15,276 nucleotides of DNA from Bryobacteraceae bacterium (GTDB lineage: Bacteria > Acidobacteriota > Terriglobia > Bryobacterales > Bryobacteraceae), in contig JANXXV010000685.1 in NCBI GenBank assembly GCA_025350445.1, forward strand, positions 1 through 15,276, read 5' to 3'. Both the position numbers and the translations under genes were made by a program. Each line of letters opens with the position of its first letter. Within the stretch, counting starts at the first letter, position 1. Below are positions 1 to 7,918 of the stretch, piece by piece. The notes below the pieces were generated by a model that was not told the DNA's origin, made no database searches, and saw only the letters and a list, made by a program, of their open reading frames with translations.

Positions 1-1068
1 ATTGACCGAGATACCCGACAGTGACGGGGCATCCCAACGATTGACTCGCAGCACGGCGGTGCGATACACGCCCGAGGCCGAGGCGGTAATTTGGACGTCC
101 TGCGAAGAAACAGGCGAAGTGGTTTGAATCGGGACGTTCGCCGAAAGGGCCTTCTCCGGAACGGTGACAAACATCTGTACTTTCACAATGCTGTCGTTCG
201 CCGATGAAAGTTGAACCAGAAAGCCGCCGGAGGGCGCCGGCGCATTCAGCAAAACCGTAGCGGAAACCGGATCACCAGCCATCACGATCACGCTTGACAG
301 CGTTAGACCGGCCAAGCCAATCCTGTTCGCGGGCAGGCTGGAAACAGTGAAATCGACAGCGTTCGAAGGTATCGTTTCCGCAATCACCGACAAATGAACA
401 ATCCCTACACCATCTGCTTCGGCGGGGATTACGACGTTCACTTGATCCAGTCCGAAGAATCCGGGCGCGGGCCCGGCGTACTCCACCGGAAGATCGAGTG
501 TTTCACCGGAATCGGTGCGCCCACGCGCCGTGACCTTCGACGCCGCGGCGAGCCGGATTCCGCTTCCGTACACTGCCAGACGGGTTCGCTTGTCGTTGCC
601 GCCGTTCTCCAAAGTCTCCACCAGAAAGGGATCGGCGGCGTAGGTGACGGCATTGAGAATCGACCCGAGTCCGGACCCGTTTCCGTTGCTGGAAAACAAC
701 GCGGGCGCCACCTTCCGGATTTCGGCGGTGCCGCGGGCTGTGGCAAGCGGCGAAACTGCCGAAACCATAGCGGTTCCGGGCTGCACGTCTTCGGGAACAA
801 TGAGATTGATCTGGCCTGGCGACACGTAGACCAACGCCGCGGCGTGTCCGTTGAACGTAACGGAGGCGCCACCGACCTGCGTGGGCAGTTGACCGGAGCC
901 GTCGAGCTGCGCGGACTGCGTGACAGCCGAGAGAGAAGTTCCAAAAACCGACACCAGCGAACCGGGAGAAATAGTGGATTGATAGTTGGCCGCCGAGACG
1001 ACCGTGAGCTGATTTTGCGCCGGTGCCGGAAATACGCAGAGTGCAAATAGTAGAGCGGCCCTGGACAT
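1..1068 (-). CDS. Secreted TIGR03437-domain protein with Ig-like repeats (partial, 3' end off the left edge)
   Basis: An open frame of 356 codons runs from the ATG at 1068-1066 to base 1 with no stop, so the C-terminus is missing. Residues 1-18 (MSRAALLFALCVFPAPAQ) look like a Sec signal peptide ending in APA-Q. Residues 22-245 match the 'Solibacter' TIGR03437 domain pattern: an AANY opening, SPGSLVSVFGTSLS, LPTQVGGASVTFNG, YVSPGQINLIVP, a second half with LAVYGSGIR, and a last strand NAVDFTVS. Residues about 248-342 form a beta-rich module of the bacterial Ig-like repeat type (APSGGFLVQLSSAN, then a TVPEKALSANVPIQTT-like strand), and a second copy seems to begin near 349. The family is extracellular and of unknown function. 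The SD-like GAAGG sits only 1 nt before the ATG, so the start is uncertain; an in-frame TTG five codons upstream is the alternative. It lies 111 bp downstream of trpD on the same strand. Confidence 0.85.
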   Translation of the reverse strand, partial: MSRAALLFALCVFPAPAQNQLTVVSAANYQSTISPGSLVSVFGTSLSAVTQSAQLDGSGQLPTQVGGASVTFNGHAAALVYVSPGQINLIVPEDVQPGTAMVSAVSPLATARGTAEIRKVAPALFSSNGNGSGLGSILNAVTYAADPFLVETLENGGNDKRTRLAVYGSGIRLAAASKVTARGRTDSGETLDLPVEYAGPAPGFFGLDQVNVVIPAEADGVGIVHLSVIAETIPSNAVDFTVSSLPANRIGLAGLTLSSVIVMAGDPVSATVLLNAPAPSGGFLVQLSSANDSIVKVQMFVTVPEKALSANVPIQTTSPVSSQDVQITASASGVYRTAVLRVNRWDAPSLSGISVN

Positions 1069-1115
1069 ACCTTCATGACGCAAAGGCGCCGCGTTTAGTT
1101 CGATGCGCCGGGTAT

Positions 1116-1131
1116 CGTCTTTGTAAAGACG
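1116..1131. repeat. Short inverted repeat between trpD and the TIGR03437 gene
   Basis: CGTCTTT (1116-1122) and AAAGACG (1125-1131) are perfect inverted arms around GT. The element lies about 48 bp upstream of the ATG at 1068 and 49 bp past the trpD stop. There is no T-tract on either side, so a terminator is unlikely. The minus strand reads TTTACA inside it, similar to a -35 box, but no good -10 follows at the right spacing. An operator is possible but unproven. Confidence 0.3.
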
Positions 1132-1179
1132 GGGCGGCAGCTCCACGTCAGTGATCCACCGGCTTTGAGCCAGTGGCCT

Positions 1180-2211
1180 TCAAACGGCGACTGCCATCTG
1201 GCTGAATCGCGCCATATGCTCCACTTTCTCTTTAGCGCGGCCAGAGTCAATGGATTCAGCCGCCAGTTCAACGCCATGCAAAAAGCTGGTGGCTTTGCCT
1301 GCCGCAACCAGCGCCGCGGATGCGTTCACCAGCACCACGTCGCGCTTCGGCCCCGGCTCGCCACTCAGAATCGCACGTGCAATTTCGACGTTCGTGGCTC
1401 GGTCGCCACCGCGTAAATCGGCAATCTTCGCTGTCTTGACTCCAAAATCCTTCGGTGTGAGCAGGTGGTGGGCGATGGCGCCACGACGAATCTCGAGCAC
1501 CAGGGATTCGCCGGTGGTGCTGATCTCATCCAAGCCCCCGGCACCGTGAACCACAAATCCACGCTGCAATCCCAGCGCCCCCAGCGCCTCGGCCATCAGT
1601 TCAGCGGCTGCCGCGGTCGGAGCGCCTACCAGTTGCACAGTGGCCCCGGCAGGGTTCGTCAGCGGACCCAATAGATTGAAAGCCGTCCGCATTTTGAGTT
1701 CCAGCCGGGCTGCCTGCGCATGTTTCATGGCCGGATGCATGGCTGGCGCGTAAAGGAATCCGATTCCCACTTCGCGGATGGACGCCGCCGTCCGCTCCGG
1801 CGTGAGCTCGATGTTGATGCCGAGCCCTTCGAAAACATCGGCGCTGCCACACGAACTCGATAGCGACCGGTTTCCGTGCTTCGCCACCTTCACCCCGGTG
1901 CCGGCCACCACAAAGGCGGCAACGGTAGAGATATTGAACGTATTCTGACCGTCGCCACCCGTTCCGCAAGTGTCGATCAGGACTTCCCCGTTCAGTTGCG
2001 GCACAACTTTAGTGGAGCGCTCCCGCATCGCGCGCGCGAAGCCCAGAATCTCGTCCGGCGTCTCGCCTTTCATCCGCAATGCTACCAGAAACCCGGCAAT
2101 CTGCGCTGTGGTGGCGTGGCCGGCGAGGATCAACTCCATGGCGCGTTGAGCATCCGTGGCGGTAAGGTTTTCGCGGCTGGCGGCCCTGTGCAGGAAGGCG
2201 AGAAACGGCAT
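1180..2211 (-). CDS. trpD: Anthranilate phosphoribosyltransferase
   Basis: This cytoplasmic enzyme transfers the phosphoribosyl group of PRPP to anthranilate, the second step of tryptophan synthesis. At 343 aa it has the normal family length. Residues 1-70 form the helical N-terminal domain. The nucleoside phosphoribosyltransferase-like core follows, with CGTGGDG at 82-88 (PRPP pyrophosphate loop), NISTVAA from 93, KHGNRS at 111-116 followed by CGSAD, RTAFNLLGPLTNPA at 175-188 (anthranilate site), and GGLDEIS further on, carrying the Asp-Glu pair that binds the second Mg. No key residue seems missing. ATG at 2211 was chosen because MPFLAFLHRA begins as family members do; no clear SD precedes it. 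No other trp gene is in the window, so it is an orphan copy, transcribed divergently from sucC. Confidence 0.97.
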   Translation of the reverse strand: MPFLAFLHRAASRENLTATDAQRAMELILAGHATTAQIAGFLVALRMKGETPDEILGFARAMRERSTKVVPQLNGEVLIDTCGTGGDGQNTFNISTVAAFVVAGTGVKVAKHGNRSLSSSCGSADVFEGLGINIELTPERTAASIREVGIGFLYAPAMHPAMKHAQAARLELKMRTAFNLLGPLTNPAGATVQLVGAPTAAAAELMAEALGALGLQRGFVVHGAGGLDEISTTGESLVLEIRRGAIAHHLLTPKDFGVKTAKIADLRGGDRATNVEIARAILSGEPGPKRDVVLVNASAALVAAGKATSFLHGVELAAESIDSGRAKEKVEHMARFSQMAVAV

Positions 2212-2237
2212 GATATAGTATGGAATTCGGCTTTCAG

Positions 2238-2246
2238 TGCGATACT
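2238..2246 (+). promoter_or_regulatory. Candidate extended -10 element for sucC
   Basis: TGC-GATACT (2238-2246) fits an extended -10 element. There is no convincing -35 box at 17 bp spacing. Transcription would start near 2253, about 24 nt before the sucC ATG. It lies almost exactly over the trpD -10 on the other strand, so the two promoters would compete. Weak evidence. Confidence 0.25.
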
Positions 2247-2270
2247 AACACGACCCGCCGGAGCCCACAA
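2242..2270 (-). promoter_or_regulatory. Candidate sigma-70-type promoter for trpD
   Basis: On the minus strand TTGTGG (complement of 2265-2270) and TAGTAT (complement of 2242-2247) are separated by exactly 17 bp. Transcription would start near 2235, giving a leader of about 24 nt before the trpD ATG. This is a consensus match by eye only. Confidence 0.4.
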
Positions 2271-2276
2271 TATCCG

Positions 2277-3430
2277 ATGAAAATCCATGAATACCAAGCC
2301 AAGGCAATATTGGCCAAATACGGAGTCCCTGTGCCGCGGGGAGAAGTGGTTTTTACGGCGGAAGAAGCGGAAGCAGCGGCCAAGAAATTAGGCGGCGGCG
2401 TGGTGGTGAAGGCCCAAATCCACGCCGGCGGACGCGGCAAGGGCGGCGGCGTCAAGCTGGCCAAAGATCCTGCCGAGGCCGCGGAAGTGGCGAAAAAGAT
2501 CCTCGGCATGACGCTGATCACCCACCAGACAGGCCCTGAAGGCCGGCTGGTGCAGCGCGTCCTGGTGGAAGAGCTGCTGCCCATCGCGAAAGAACTGTAC
2601 GTTGGCATTGTGCTGGACCGCGCCATTGGAAAGACGGTGTTCATGGCGTCTTCCGAAGGCGGTATGGATATCGAAGAGGTAGCCGCGCACACTCCCGAGA
2701 AGATTCTGAAGGAAACCATCGAGCCCGGCTTCGGTCTGGCGGCATGGCAGGCGCGGAAACTGGCGTTCGGCATCGGCGTTCCGGCGGCTAGCGTAAATGC
2801 CGCCGCGGCCTGCATGATGGCGCTGGCGAAAGCGAGCGAGGAGATGGACGGCTCGCTGGCTGAAATCAACCCCTTGATTTTGACCGCGGACGGAAAGGTG
2901 GTTGCCCTGGATGCGAAATTCAGCATCGACGATAATGCCATGTTCCGGCACAAGGATCTGATCGATCTTCGCGATTTGAACGAAGAAGATCCGCTCGAGG
3001 TGGAAGCTTCCCGGTTCGGATTGAACTACATCAAGCTGGATGGCAACGTGGCCTGCATGGTGAACGGCGCCGGATTGGCCATGGCGACCATGGACATCAT
3101 CAAGTACGCCGGTGGCAGCCCGGCGAACTTTCTGGACGTCGGCGGCGGAGCCAGTGCGGAGCAGGTGAAGAACGCATTCCGCATTCTGCTTTCCGATAAG
3201 AGCGTGAAGGCCGTGCTGATTAACATTTTCGGCGGCATTCTGCGTTGCGACACGCTGGCCACCGGTGTGGTGAACGCGGCTCGCGAATTGAACATTCAGG
3301 TGCCAATCGTGATCCGCATGGAAGGAACAAACGTGGAGCTTGGGCGGCGGATTCTGGCTGAATCCGGATTTAATTTCACAGTAGCCGACGGCATGAAAGA
3401 CGCCGCGGAGAAAGTAGTGAGGCTGGCGCA

Positions 3431-3434
<4 letters not shown>
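2277..3434 (+). CDS. sucC: Succinyl-CoA synthetase (ADP/GDP-forming), beta subunit
   Basis: This is the nucleotide-binding subunit of the TCA enzyme that converts succinyl-CoA plus NDP and phosphate to succinate, CoA and NTP. The ATG at 2277 gives 385 aa, close to the 388 aa of E. coli SucC, and the protein begins MKIHEYQAK like the family. The longer frame from 2220 adds 19 unrelated residues. An N-terminal ATP-grasp domain carries [16 protein letters not shown] (45-60), EINPL (196-200) and DAKF (212-215), the acidic and Asn residues that bind Mg-nucleotide. The C-terminal flavodoxin-like domain has [11 protein letters not shown] (263-273), DVGGGAS and [10 protein letters not shown] (316-325). 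GGAG at 2260-2263 is a distant, weak SD. The stop overlaps the sucD start at ATGA, so the two subunits are translationally coupled. Confidence 0.98.
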
Positions 3435-4293
<859 letters not shown>

Positions 4294-4297
<4 letters not shown>

Positions 4298-4710
4298 GTG
4301 AACGTACATTTGCAATTATTAAGCCGGATGCCGTGGCCGCTGGAAACACCGGCGCGATTCTGGCACTGATCGAGAAGAATGGGTTCAAGGTTCTTGGTCT
4401 GAAGAGAATTCGTCTTTCGCAGGCACAGGCGGAGAATTTCTACGGGGTACACCGCGAGCGCGGCTTCTTCGGCAGCCTGGTGACCTTCATGACCGAAGGG
4501 CCGGTGGTGGTTTTGGCGCTGGAACGCGAAGATGCGGTGGTGAAATGGCGTGAACTGATGGGCGCCACCAACCCGGCGAACGCCGCGGAAGGAACCATTC
4601 GGAAGCTGTTCGCTACCAGCATTGAGCGGAACGCCGCGCACGGGTCCGATGCTCCGGAAACCGCCGCGGTGGAGATTCCGTTCTTCTTCAGCGGTTCCGA
4701 ATTACTGTAG
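4294..4710 (+). CDS. ndk: Nucleoside diphosphate kinase
   Basis: This enzyme transfers the gamma-phosphate between NTPs and NDPs through a phosphohistidine. The ATG at 4294, overlapping the sucD stop, gives 138 aa and the typical N-terminus [14 protein letters not shown]. The upstream in-frame ATG at 4249 would add 15 residues encoded inside sucD and was rejected. Signature residues include [15 protein letters not shown] (49-63), [24 protein letters not shown] (90-106) and the active site [16 protein letters not shown] (113-128), with catalytic H116. It is complete with no odd changes. Its place behind sucCD suits nucleotide exchange: Ndk can convert GTP made by succinyl-CoA synthetase to ATP and back, and Ndk has been reported to associate with this enzyme in Pseudomonas. 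Confidence 0.98.
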
Positions 4711-4726
4711 AGCAGCCGCTTCTCGC

Positions 4727-4774
4727 AAGAGGGCCGGGACCAGAACTCGTGTCCCGGCCCTCTTATCGTTTTAT
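4727..4774 (+). terminator. Rho-independent terminator after ndk, probably bidirectional
   Basis: A perfect 14-bp stem, AAGAGGGCCGGGAC (4727-4740) with GTCCCGGCCCTCTT (4751-4764), encloses a 10-nt loop and is followed by ATCGTTTTATT. It starts 16 bp after the ndk stop. On the minus strand the hairpin follows directly after the stop of the convergent gene at 4771-4773, but no T-tract follows there, so termination in that direction may be weaker. Confidence 0.9.
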
Positions 4775-5202
4775 TGCGCGAGTTTAACTGCCTGACGCCC
4801 GACCAACTGCCAGCCCTGCGATCCCTTCACCCAGACGTGAAGGATGTCCAGATTGGCGGTTGTGCTCTTGCCGGCTGTGTTGTTGGTGATATCCACTTTC
4901 CCTTTCACCAGGGCGGTATTTCCATACACGCGAACCGTGTTAGCCGTGAAAGTAATGGCTTCCACAGTGGCGGCGCCAGTGGTGACGGACTTGATGACAT
5001 CCGCCTTCGTTTCATTCTTGCCGCTCGAATGGGTATAGCTGAGATCGGCATGCAATAGTTTTTCGAGAGCGGCTTTATCCTTCGTCATGGTCGCATGCTT
5101 CCAGGCGTCCATGGCCGCTAAAACGTCCTTTTCACCTTTTGATTCGGAACCGGCGGCGGAAAGTACCGACGCGGAGAGGAGGAGCCACATCCATTTCTTC
5201 AT
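4771..5202 (-). CDS. Secreted DUF4440/SnoaL-like (NTF2 fold) protein
   Basis: 143 aa. Residues 1-18 (MKKWMWLLLSASVLSAAG) form a classical Sec signal peptide, so the product is periplasmic or secreted. The mature part follows the DUF4440 pattern of the NTF2-like superfamily: an opening helix EKDVLAAMDAWKHATMTKDKAALEKLLHADLSYTHS, written here by residues 24-59, then SGKNETKADVIKSV, a central strand VRVYGNTALVKGKVDIT, and a final strand pair LHVWVKGSQGWQLVGRQ. Members bind small molecules or act as simple lyases or isomerases; no specific activity can be assigned here. No SD precedes the ATG, though TATGAT on the minus strand, 8 nt upstream of the ATG, would allow a very short leader. Its 3' end shares the ndk terminator. 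Confidence 0.85.
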   Translation of the reverse strand: MKKWMWLLLSASVLSAAGSESKGEKDVLAAMDAWKHATMTKDKAALEKLLHADLSYTHSSGKNETKADVIKSVTTGAATVEAITFTANTVRVYGNTALVKGKVDITNNTAGKSTTANLDILHVWVKGSQGWQLVGRQAVKLAQ

Positions 5203-5531
5203 AGGCCAATATCATATAGCAAATTGGCTGGTGCGTTTGGTATCGGGTACGGGAGGCGACCAAGGCCACTTCAATCCCTGCCGCGGATGCGACAAGCTGC
5301 TCAGCGGAACACTGACAGAAGGCCCCTCTCATTCAATACCGTCTTCGAGTTTCAACCGAAACCGTTAGTCTCCCTATGCAAACCCACCAGCGCATCGTCG
5401 GCTACGTGAACAAACCTATCGGCTACGCTGTCATCTTTTGACTGGCTGCTTGAAAGCTGCGGATGCGGACCACCCGACATAGTTCTCACTGATGATATTC
5501 GTCACGGTCGACACTGAAGTCAAAGAGCCCG
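5203..5531. other. Intergenic region with no recognisable gene
   Basis: This 329-bp stretch holds the upstream region of the DUF4440 gene and the downstream region of the unknown operon. I see no RNA gene and no clear terminator. Small features are an inverted repeat GCCAAT (5205-5210) / ATTGGC (5223-5228) just upstream of the 5202 start, and a 9-bp direct repeat TCGGCTACG at 5398-5406 and 5419-5427. A 21-codon frame at 5376-5441 has no SD. Confidence 0.5.
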
Positions 5532-5906
5532 TCAGGCGCTGGCTATATGGCTATTTATCAGACCATCGATTCGCGCGGCAGCGCTCATGACCGCGGGAAG
5601 AGAGTCAAGAACGGCATTAAGTTGGGCACTAGCTGCAATTTCACGGTCCATCTGAACTGCTAGTTCGCGCAGTTTCTGTTCATCCGCAGGATCGAACTGA
5701 ACGACAACCCTCGCCACCTCCAGGTGCACCTGCGTGAACTCCAGAGTGCGCGTGCGAAGATCGAGATCCGATATAGATGACAAGATCGCAAACTTTTGGT
5801 CGGTCGGGAGGCCTGGCATGCGCGCGCGCAACGCGTTTTTATAGGCCTGCAGTTCCTCAATCGACAATCTATTCAGCAGCGTCAAATCTTCAATTGTTGT
5901 TGCCAC
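5532..5906 (-). CDS. Small all-helical cytosolic protein of unknown function (third gene of the unknown operon)
   Basis: I do not recognise this 124-aa protein. The GTG at 5906-5904 was chosen because AAAGGAGG (complement of 5913-5920) stands 6 nt before it, the best SD in the window. An in-frame ATG at 5966 would add 20 basic residues encoded inside the upstream gene and lacks that support. The protein has no signal peptide or membrane segment and appears almost wholly helical: leucine-rich residues 5-30 (EDLTLLNRLSIEELQAYKNA), 35-70, a break at FDPAD (71-75), then EQKLRELAVQMDREIAAS and a C-terminal helix. It overlaps the lipoprotein gene by 17 bp, so its translation is probably coupled. 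Such size and composition suit an adaptor or regulator of its partners, but that is inference. Confidence 0.75.
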   Translation of the reverse strand: MATTIEDLTLLNRLSIEELQAYKNALRARMPGLPTDQKFAILSSISDLDLRTRTLEFTQVHLEVARVVVQFDPADEQKLRELAVQMDREIAASAQLNAVLDSLPAVMSAAARIDGLINSHIASA

Positions 5907-6639
5907 TTTTTGCCTCCTTTCCACATTTCTTGATTTTCGCTTCGGCAATGGCCAATAGCCTGCCATTGGTGTCGTCTCTGGCTTTTTGGAGGGGTTTTAA
6001 GTCCTCCTTTTCCGCCGTCGCTAGCTTGTCGGCGAGGCCCTTCACTACTGCCGTCAAATCCGTCTCTTCCGCCGAGAGTCCGGCACATTGAAGCGTGGTA
6101 ACGTTAGCCTGCACTGCCTGCCCGAACTGTCTTGCTTCCTTGACTCGATCGATAGATCCCTTTTTTTCCGAAAGATCCGTGAGCAGTTTGGCCAATATGC
6201 GAATGTTGGCCGATTCCTGATCGAGGTCCTGCAGGCCAGCCATGAATCGCTTGTAGCTATCCAACTCTTGGCTCACGGAAGTGCGGTTCGTCTCGAAATC
6301 ATGCCGTGCGTACCGCATAAGTGCGTCCCGCAAGCGCGACTCATTCAGTTCGAGACGCTTGCTGGGAGTTTCCAGGAGAAGGTCGTCCTTCAGTTTTGTC
6401 ACAGATTCCAACCTCTCGGTTTCGAGTTGGCCCAGCGCATCCTGCTCGCCGGCGTGGTCGAGGATTTTCGCGATCTTTCCGTAGCCGGTTAATTGCGCTC
6501 GAATCTGCTCGTCAACGCTCTCCTGATATTTTTGTAGGGTTGCCGATACCTGTATCGCGTATTCGCGCGCTACCGTATCGGAGCAGCCGGTGACCAGCAT
6601 TGAGGCGGCAATCACAAAAATGAAATTTGGGTTTCGCAT
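5890..6639 (-). CDS. Lipoprotein with coiled-coil character, unknown function (second gene of the unknown operon)
   Basis: 249 aa, family not recognised. MRNPNFIFVIAASMLVTGCS is a lipoprotein signal: basic n-region, hydrophobic stretch, lipobox VTGC with Cys19, and Ser at +2, which suits outer-membrane sorting. The rest is charged and helical, rich in Glu, Lys, Leu and Gln. Stretches such as 33-59, 68-95 (EQDALGQLETERLESVTKLK within it) and 118-165 are likely coiled coils. The only other Cys are one near 183 and one near the C-terminus (KKCGKEAKSGNNN). It starts 29 bp after the stop of the upstream gene with only a weak SD and ends inside the start of the 5906 gene. G+C is visibly lower than in the flanks. 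A periplasm-facing structural or sensor role is possible, but nothing in it names a function. Confidence 0.8.
   Translation of the reverse strand: MRNPNFIFVIAASMLVTGCSDTVAREYAIQVSATLQKYQESVDEQIRAQLTGYGKIAKILDHAGEQDALGQLETERLESVTKLKDDLLLETPSKRLELNESRLRDALMRYARHDFETNRTSVSQELDSYKRFMAGLQDLDQESANIRILAKLLTDLSEKKGSIDRVKEARQFGQAVQANVTTLQCAGLSAEETDLTAVVKGLADKLATAEKEDLKPLQKARDDTNGRLLAIAEAKIKKCGKEAKSGNNN
5913..5920 (-). promoter_or_regulatory. Shine-Dalgarno site deciding the GTG start at 5906
   Basis: AAAGGAGG on the minus strand, 6 nt before GTG. It lies inside the last codons of the upstream lipoprotein (encoding the GKEA of its tail), which favours re-initiation by ribosomes finishing that gene. 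Confidence 0.8.
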
Positions 6640-6668
6640 GGTAAAGTCTCAGTCCACGTGTTAGAGCC

Positions 6669-7826
6669 TTAGTCCTTCGTAGAGATAATGGCCGGAATTG
6701 CTACCGTCGCCGCGGTATAAATGATCTGGGAGATACTTTCAGGCCGGATTCCGCCCTTGTAGAAAAGCGAGAGCCGCTGTGTCCCCGAACTGATCGCAAT
6801 CTCGTATGCTCGCGCTTCAACCTGACTCTTGCGGATCTCGTAGCGCTGCTCCGCTTGAGCAAGCCTAAGTGTCTTAAGATTGCCCGGCATCGTCCCTCGG
6901 GCGGCAATTGCAGCGGCATCGAAAAGCGCCTGTATCGCGAAGTCAAGATTCGCCGGATCAGCGTTAGAAGCCTCACGGCCCGCAAGACCACGAATAGTTT
7001 TCACGACCTTCGCTGAATTCTCAGCGTTCAAACGGTCGAGTAGTGACTTACAATCCGCACGGAGATCGCCTATCGTCGCCAGATCATGTTTTTCGCGCAG
7101 AAGAGCACTGACCAAATCACGGCTATGATCGGCTTCCACTTGTAACCGTCTCACTTCGAGATCATCCAGGCCGGATTCGAGAGCAAGAAGTTGCCGTCTT
7201 ACATCGTCGACCTTTTTCTGGTTCTGATCTATCAGAGAAGCCGCGGTCGTCGCCTCACCAATGATTTTCCCAGCAAGCGCAGTTGCGTTTGCCGCTTCAC
7301 CGCCGCTGGCGGTCTCCTTCTTGGACACCAGAAACTTGATCAATTCGCCGGCTGCCGCATTGGCATCAGCGCCATAGCTGAGCAACTTCACGGCACTTTC
7401 TCCGGCGTTAGAAGCAGAATCAACTTTTCGCTTTTGAATTCGCTTCTTGGCTTGCAGAATCGATCCTTCTATCCGGAGAACATCCGCCTGGTACCCGATA
7501 AGATCGTCATCGCTCGAAGCAGACGCCACCGAGGCTTCGCATGCACTGCGGACCGAACTCCAGGTCCCCATAGCTAGCGCGTTTATCGTATTCTGCAGGG
7601 CGACCGTCGCACCACTGAACAAGCTGTCAGCTTCCAGTTTCGCCAAAGTATCCAGGTTCTTCAGTTCTTTCTCGAAAATCGTTCCCGTACTCAGAGTCTT
7701 GCCAGCCTCGGCCGCCTTCTGTGCTGCTTCGTCTCTGGACTTGTCATACAGCCGCTGACCAGAAGCCGCGGCGGTAACTACCAGGAGCGCTCCGGCACCT
7801 ATAACCTTGAACTTGATGTTGCTCAT
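6669..7826 (-). CDS. Exported long coiled-coil protein of unknown function (first gene of the unknown operon)
   Basis: 385 aa, family not recognised. Two adjacent ATGs exist. I chose the second (7826) because GAGGGG is better spaced from it than from 7829. Residues 4-22 (IKFKVIGAGALLVVTAAAS) are a signal peptide or N-terminal anchor with a possible cleavage at AASG. The mature protein is Ala-, Lys- and Glu-rich and mainly helical, with likely coiled coils at 105-140, 195-268 (QLLALESGLDDLEVRRLQ within it) and 315-348. A hydrophobic stretch at 364-381 (IIYTAATVAIPAII) ends the protein just before STKD, like a tail anchor or a buried helix. Cys occurs only at 96 and 259. It could bridge membranes or form a filament or shaft, but this is inference. 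It leads the operon with the lipoprotein and the small helical protein. Confidence 0.8.
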   Translation of the reverse strand: MSNIKFKVIGAGALLVVTAAASGQRLYDKSRDEAAQKAAEAGKTLSTGTIFEKELKNLDTLAKLEADSLFSGATVALQNTINALAMGTWSSVRSACEASVASASSDDDLIGYQADVLRIEGSILQAKKRIQKRKVDSASNAGESAVKLLSYGADANAAAGELIKFLVSKKETASGGEAANATALAGKIIGEATTAASLIDQNQKKVDDVRRQLLALESGLDDLEVRRLQVEADHSRDLVSALLREKHDLATIGDLRADCKSLLDRLNAENSAKVVKTIRGLAGREASNADPANLDFAIQALFDAAAIAARGTMPGNLKTLRLAQAEQRYEIRKSQVEARAYEIAISSGTQRLSLFYKGGIRPESISQIIYTAATVAIPAIISTKD

Positions 7827-7848
7827 CATTCCCCTCTGAACCTTGGCT

Positions 7849-7876
7849 GAAGGACCGATTTCACAGACGGTCCTTC
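7849..7876. promoter_or_regulatory. Inverted repeat upstream of the unknown operon
   Basis: GAAGGACCG (7849-7856 plus 7857) and CGGTCCTTC (7868-7876) form a perfect 9-bp inverted repeat around a 10-nt centre, 23 bp upstream of the ATG at 7826. As RNA it would form a hairpin in the leader; as DNA it could be an operator. No T-tract follows on either strand, so a terminator is unlikely. Confidence 0.45.
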
Positions 7877-7900
7877 CCTGCGCCGCTCAAATCGCCTACG

Positions 7901-7918
7901 CATCCACATCCACATCCA
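7901..7918. repeat. Short tandem repeat (CATCCA)x3
   Basis: Three exact copies of CATCCA at 7901-7918, followed by a variant CGCATCCG. It is non-coding and lies upstream of the unknown operon. This kind of repeat can vary in copy number by slippage; no function can be shown. Confidence 0.5.

Noticed and set aside
394..1076. Long frames on both strands (218 aa plus, 212 aa minus) in the left part
   Set aside because: They are out-of-frame shadows of the 356-codon TIGR03437 frame, which has a signal peptide and family motifs; the shadows are Arg/Pro-rich without motifs.
5205..5228. Inverted repeat GCCAAT / ATTGGC upstream of the DUF4440 gene
   Set aside because: Arms of only 6 bp are expected by chance in a region of this size; noted in the intergenic entry only.
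5376..5441. 21-codon frame beginning MQTHQRIVGYVNKP
   Set aside because: No SD, no neighbours in phase and no recognisable feature apart from a direct repeat; too short to support.
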